Shown piece by piece: positions 8,701-11,755 of a stretch of DNA of 11,755 nt. The stretch comes from Podila epigama (Eukaryota > Mortierellomycota > Mortierellomycetes > Mortierellales > Mortierellaceae). The translations under genes and the position numbers were made by a program. Numbering within the stretch: the stretch's first letter is position 1; every line of letters starts with the position of its first letter. Location of the stretch: contig JAAAVE010000467.1 of the NCBI GenBank assembly GCA_015679605.1, positions 6,829-18,583 of the forward strand. The letters run 5' to 3'. The notes below the pieces were generated by a model. It was not told where the DNA came from and ran no database searches. It worked only from the letters and a program-made list of their open reading frames with translations.

Positions 8701-10915
8701 CATTCTAACCCAGTTCTCGGCCTAAAACAAAAACAATATATCACATCAACAGGCAAACAAATTTTACTCGAGAGCTGTCCGGGACAATGCCCTTTGGAGA
8801 GTCAAGAGCCTCCAACATCCCTTGTTCTCTGAACAGCATCTCGTCAAGCGGCGTCAAGAACAACAACAACAGTGGTCCTATGAGAAAATGTCAATACCAA
8901 GAGACATTCAATGGCAATCCTATTATCGATTCCTGCACGAAAAGAGCGAGATTATAAAAGATCATTGGGCGAATGCCTGTCCGCAGTCGGTGCATGTGTT
9001 AGAAGGTCATACAGGTCTCGTCTCGAGCATCGAAATGTCCATGTGGTCCCTGGTCACTGCCTCCATTGATAGTACCCTACGCGTCTGGGATCTTCGCACA
9101 TTGCAATGCATTCAAGTCTTGCACTCGAAGCAATCGCTCACCTGTGTGTCCCAATCTGAAGCAGCTGGCGCAGCCTGTGCAAGGACTTCATTCGGGTAAT
9201 GAATTTTTTTTTATTTTATTTTATTTTTTTTTTTTTTTTTTTTTTTCATTCGTTGCTTTGGAAAATGTACTCATGTTTTTTTTTTACCCCCTTCATTTAC
9301 ATCATTCATAGTGCGCTATGTATTTGGGATATCAAGTCAGGCGAGTTGATCCTACAGGACGACACGGCTATGCCTCAGATTGCAAGTTTTATCTACATGG
9401 ATGAACGTTACATTGGGTATGGTCAATGCGATGGCGTCGTCACTGTCTTTGACTGGAGTTCACGGACCAGTCTTGAAGTTGTTGGAACGTACCATGCACA
9501 TCAGGGTGATGTAAGTCTCTCTCTCTCTCTTTCTCTCTTTCTCTCCCACTCACGTTTATTTTGTCTATGAGCATTTTGAGCATGTTTATTATATATGGAC
9601 GGCAGTGTTTTTGACTTTTTTTCTTTTTCATTCGCATTTGCCAAACATGAAATAGGTCATTCATATCAGTATGTTGGACAACCAGTATATCATTTCGGCC
9701 AGCACGAACGGTGAAACGCTGGTATATTCGCTCGCACATAAGCGCATCATGGAACGGATTCTCTTGCCACACGCGACACAGGCGATTCAGTTTACGCCGA
9801 CTATTCATGGAGACAAGGTCATGTTCTCGACAAGGGACGCAGTGTACGAGTATGAGTTGGGATTGGATTCCTTATCAAGTCGCTTCCGACCACCATCATC
9901 ATCAACATCAGGGCCGACACCATCATTGAGCCCCAGAGGCATTGCCAGCACCAGTGCTAGCGCCAGTATCTATGGTGGCAGACGTCGTCGTAGTCGTGGT
10001 ATCGCCATGCAGCCTTCGACGGTGGTGTCTCCGTCCCTGATGCATTCACATCAAGGTTCTCAGTCTCAAGACGATAGAGGATCCATTGCGAATACGACCA
10101 TTGCACGTTCACCACCGACACCACCGCCACCACCTCCTATGCGTCAGTCGCCAGCCGCTACACGATCACAAGTAGCACTCTCCGTGCCACCACGGAACTC
10201 TGGGGCGGCGGGTAGAACATGGAAGACTTCGAATAGCCTTCTTTCGCAAATACGCCAGAGGATAGGGACCGGTCGTCGAGAACCATTCCAGGATGGAGAG
10301 GAAACAGTCACAGGTTATGGCTCCAGTAGTATTGGTAGTAGCAGCAGTGGTGGTATGGGTAGAAGAAGCGATGCAGGCGTTGGTAGCAGTAGAGATGGTC
10401 GTCTTGGCAGCAATACGACGAGTACCAGTCATACCAGAGATACTGAGGATGGTGCTGATGGTGTCGATGGTACTGATATGGATCTTGAGTATCAAGAATC
10501 ACAGCAGCCACTAGATTTCCATCCACAGGAACGAGAGGAACCACAGCAGCAAGGAGGACAACCAGAGCAACAGCACCAACAGCAACGGGTCACAACGATA
10601 CCGACGCGTTTCCCTCATCTGGCGAGTCTGTATTGCCTTCCTCGGACAAGTCGACAGTTGGATCACGGCACTACATCGGCGCGAGATTCTTATGGAGTGT
10701 TTATGCCGCGGGATTGTCAACACTTGGACGAGATTTCAGTGTATACGCGACGAACCAAGCGCGTTCGACGATTGCAAGGCGAGGCTGTGGAAAGAGTGTT
10801 GCGAGATGCGGTTCGGAATCCGTTTTACACGACGATGGAATGTAATCAGCATTGTGCGGTGGTGAGCAGTGGCAACAAGTTGTATGTGATCTCTTTCTTG
10901 CCATTGGATGTGTAA
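5786..10915 (+). CDS. F-box and WD40-repeat protein, probable SCF ubiquitin-ligase substrate receptor
   Basis: Five exons: 5786-7197, 7987-8023, 8753-9195, 9312-9510 and 9656-10915, giving 1116 aa. All introns are GT..AG and all junctions keep frame. The start is the first ATG after a leader without ATG, with A at -3. Residues 1-460 are disordered (Ser, Thr, Pro and Met-Asn runs), with a basic KKVTKAVRKR patch near 65-74 that could be a nuclear localisation signal. The F-box is at about 461-500: LPSEMLFDIL, then CRLSACDLSRLAQ, then a conserved LW at 497-498. A helical linker follows (about 535-560). WD blades are visible from 563: EGHTG...VWD, then CIWD, then VFDW, then two weaker blades to about 770. 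A 240-residue Ser/Gly/Gln-rich insertion precedes C-terminal sequence (1016-1116) that could form the last two blades. In known F-box/WD40 proteins the F-box binds Skp1 and the propeller binds phosphorylated targets. The specific substrate cannot be told. Confidence 0.88.
6095..6150 (+). repeat. ATGAAC hexamer repeat coding for Met-Asn
   Basis: Tandem ATGAAC units grade into ATGGAC and ATGGAAGTGGAC, and are read as Met-Asn and then Met-Asp in the disordered N-terminal half of the F-box protein. Confidence 0.9.
7198..7986 (+). other. Intron 1 of the F-box/WD40 gene (789 nt)
   Basis: Donor GTAAGA and acceptor GATAG. Splicing converts the codon before a stop into Cys and restores the F-box consensus. 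Contents: T-runs (7204-7280), GTGTTGTTT repeats (7380-7540) including a perfect 23-bp tandem duplication, GGATA units (7626-7660), CA-rich DNA (7738-7798), and GAACAT hexamers (7899-7937). No independent gene is seen. Confidence 0.8.
7440..7485 (+). repeat. Perfect 23-bp tandem duplication
   Basis: Two identical adjacent 23-bp copies, 7440-7462 and 7463-7485, each with the core GTGTCGGTCGCATTG, within the GT-rich part of intron 1 of the F-box/WD40 gene. Confidence 0.9.
8024..8752 (+). other. Intron 2 of the F-box/WD40 gene (729 nt)
   Basis: Donor GTAACG and acceptor CAACAG. The junction joins ...DLSRLAQ to ANKFYSRAVRDNALW, a normal second half of an F-box. The intron is CA-rich (8095-8190 and 8350-8410), then pyrimidine-rich, with CCCTT/CCCAT arrays. 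The reading frame running through most of it is low-complexity and starts well inside the intron, so I do not treat it as coding. Confidence 0.8.
8484..8536 (-). repeat. CCCTT/CCCAT pentamer array (G-quadruplex motif on the minus strand)
   Basis: Nine consecutive CCC runs separated by exactly two bases (TT or AT) span 8484-8526, with another CCC at 8534-8536. The minus strand therefore has nine GGG runs with two-base loops, which meets the usual G-quadruplex pattern. It sits on the template strand of the F-box/WD40 gene, inside intron 2. Confidence 0.85.
9196..9311 (+). other. Intron 3 of the F-box/WD40 gene (116 nt)
   Basis: Donor GTAATG and acceptor CATAG. Splicing removes an in-frame TAA right after the donor and splits a Gly codon, joining ARTSFG to ALCIWD to complete the second WD blade. 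About 40 nt near its 5' part are nearly pure T (9207-9246). Confidence 0.85.
9511..9655 (+). other. Intron 4 of the F-box/WD40 gene (145 nt)
   Basis: Donor GTAAGT (strong consensus), followed by a CT repeat, and acceptor AATAG. Phase 0 junction joining HAHQGD to VIHISMLDN within a WD blade. Confidence 0.88.
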
Positions 10916-11462
10916 AAAAAAAAAGGAAGTGAAGACGGAACGGCTTTTTCCATCTTTCCCACCTTTATCAATTTTGTTTTTTTTTTTTTATATAGAACAG
11001 TGAGGAGGAGATGGATTATTAAAAAAAATGGTGTCTTCTTTCGCACGATATTCAATGGAGTCATTATCGAATGTAGATGCGTTGTTCTCTTGAAGAAGCA
11101 AATGATACTACCATCCTTTCTAATGCGATTTTTATTACTCATTCTACCTGGTCATGTTGGACGAGCAAATTTGTCCGCTGTTCTTCTACTCTCAAATGGG
11201 TAGCTTCAAACCAGCCTGTTTGTCCCACCATCGCCCTGTCGTCTAATTATGTTGTTTTGTTCTGCTTTGTTCTGCTTCGTTTTTTTGGTGTTGCTTCTTA
11301 ATAACAATGGGTCGTTCTTTTTTGATACGACAGTTGCGAGTTTATAGGTTATTATTGTTCTAGTTGGTTGGTTGGTTGGTTTTTGCTTGCTCTGGTTGGG
11401 TTATGGTGTACGTGTGAACGATGCTGTATGCGGTGCTGGTTGTCCAAAAAAAAAAAAAAAAT
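10916..11462. other. Convergent 3' region between the F-box/WD40 gene and the PRL-like gene
   Basis: No gene is supported here. It starts with an A-run directly after the stop codon. A T-run follows (10976-10990), then about 280 bp of ordinary mixed-composition DNA (11020-11300), then GTTG-rich repeats (11360-11390) and an A-run (11445-11460). An ATTAAA at 11018-11023 could act as a poly(A) signal for the upstream gene, but this is weak. Both transcripts probably end in this region. Confidence 0.5.
11131..11136 (-). terminator. Possible AATAAA polyadenylation signal of the PRL-like gene
   Basis: TTTATT on the + strand reads AATAAA on the minus strand, about 330 nt after the PRL-like stop codon. 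No nearer canonical signal is visible. Use of this site is uncertain. Confidence 0.25.
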
Positions 11463-11634
11463 CTATTGGATGTTACAACAAGCCCATTGCTTGCCTCCAC
11501 CTTGTTTGTACTCGAGTAGATATTTCACTTGCCGTGCATTGAGAGCACCACGTCTCTTTGCTCTGACAAAACTCATACTCTCCTCTGGAGTCATCCCAGC
11601 CTCAATCAATGCGATCGCGACCAGAAGTGGTGCC
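11463..11634 (-). CDS. PRL-type protein tyrosine phosphatase (PTP4A-like), last coding exon, partial
   Basis: Minus-strand exon of 172 nt: one base completing a split codon, 56 residues, and a TAG stop. It reads APLLVAIALIEAGM, then a SFVRAKRRGALNARQ segment, then LLEY, and ends in CCNIQ. In PRL (PTP4A) phosphatases the catalytic CxxxxxR loop is followed by AP-L-VA-ALIE-GM and then a F-R-KRRGA-N-Q-YL-Y helix pair, so the match is clear. The C-terminal CNIQ fits a CaaX box; Gln at the last position usually favours farnesylation, which anchors PRLs to membranes. The exon is preceded by AAATAG, and its first G probably completes the catalytic Arg codon. The catalytic Cys and everything upstream lie beyond the right edge. 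The usual polybasic stretch before the CaaX box is weak here (EYKQGGGKQWA). Confidence 0.85.
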
Positions 11635-11755
11635 CTATTTATTCATGAGAAGAGATTGTTAATATATATATAAATGTCAGAAATGATAGCACGTTTTTTT
11701 GTTTATGCTGTATCAACCGCAACATTCATCTACTCTTGCTTATTTCCAAAAAAAA
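11635..11755 (-). other. 3' part of the last intron of the PRL-like gene, running off the window
   Basis: On the minus strand this ends in AAATAG before the exon. A CTGAC about 45 nt upstream of the acceptor could be the branch site. No reading frame in these 121 bases encodes the expected HCxxGxG catalytic loop, so the previous exon must lie outside the window. Confidence 0.65.

Noticed and set aside
8107-8832. 241-residue open frame on the + strand across intron 2 and into exon 3 of the F-box/WD40 gene
   Set aside because: Low-complexity His/Thr/Ser/Pro translation. It is out of frame with the clear F-box continuation at 8753, and the splice junctions explain the region better.
10914-10924. 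A-run directly after the F-box/WD40 stop codon as a sign of retroposition
   Set aside because: The gene has four introns and no flanking target duplication was seen; A and T runs are common throughout the window.
11000-11301. Two overlapping open frames on the + strand in the convergent 3' region
   Set aside because: Both are under 75 residues with no recognisable motif and no splice context, and they lie where two 3' UTRs are expected.

Overview
The window looks like nuclear DNA of a filamentous fungus, most likely an early-diverging one such as a Mortierella relative. That placement is inferred from overall style, not from any phylogenetic marker. The supporting signs are spliceosomal introns with GT..AG ends, CT-rich promoters, long homopolymer and microsatellite tracts, and proteins with large Gln, Ser, Thr and His-rich disordered regions. 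I saw no tRNA, rRNA, transposon, CRISPR or bacterial-type feature.

Layout. 1-456: pyrimidine-rich upstream region. 457-4756 (+): a three-exon gene for a 1083-residue protein with one CLASP-type TOG (HEAT-like) domain encoded by exons 1 and 2, then about 850 residues of low-complexity tail in exon 3. 4757-5785: intergenic DNA that is purine-rich at first and then pyrimidine-rich, ending in simple repeats just upstream of the next gene. 5786-10915 (+): a five-exon gene for an 1116-residue F-box/WD40 protein. Its F-box is spread over three exons, including a 37-nt microexon, and its beta-propeller is interrupted by about 240 disordered residues. 10916-11462: convergent 3' region. 11463-11634 (-): the last coding exon of a PRL-type (PTP4A-like) prenylated phosphatase whose upstream exons lie beyond the right edge.

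Together. The first two genes are in tandem and the third is convergent. The likely roles are microtubule dynamics (TOG/CLASP family), ubiquitin-ligase substrate recognition (F-box/WD40, SCF) and membrane-associated phosphatase signalling (PRL). The sequence does not tie these roles together, so I read this as an ordinary fungal stretch and not a dedicated gene cluster. The most notable things are how far simple repeats have expanded into coding sequence, the microexon inside the F-box, the interrupted propeller, and an intronic G-quadruplex-forming tract.
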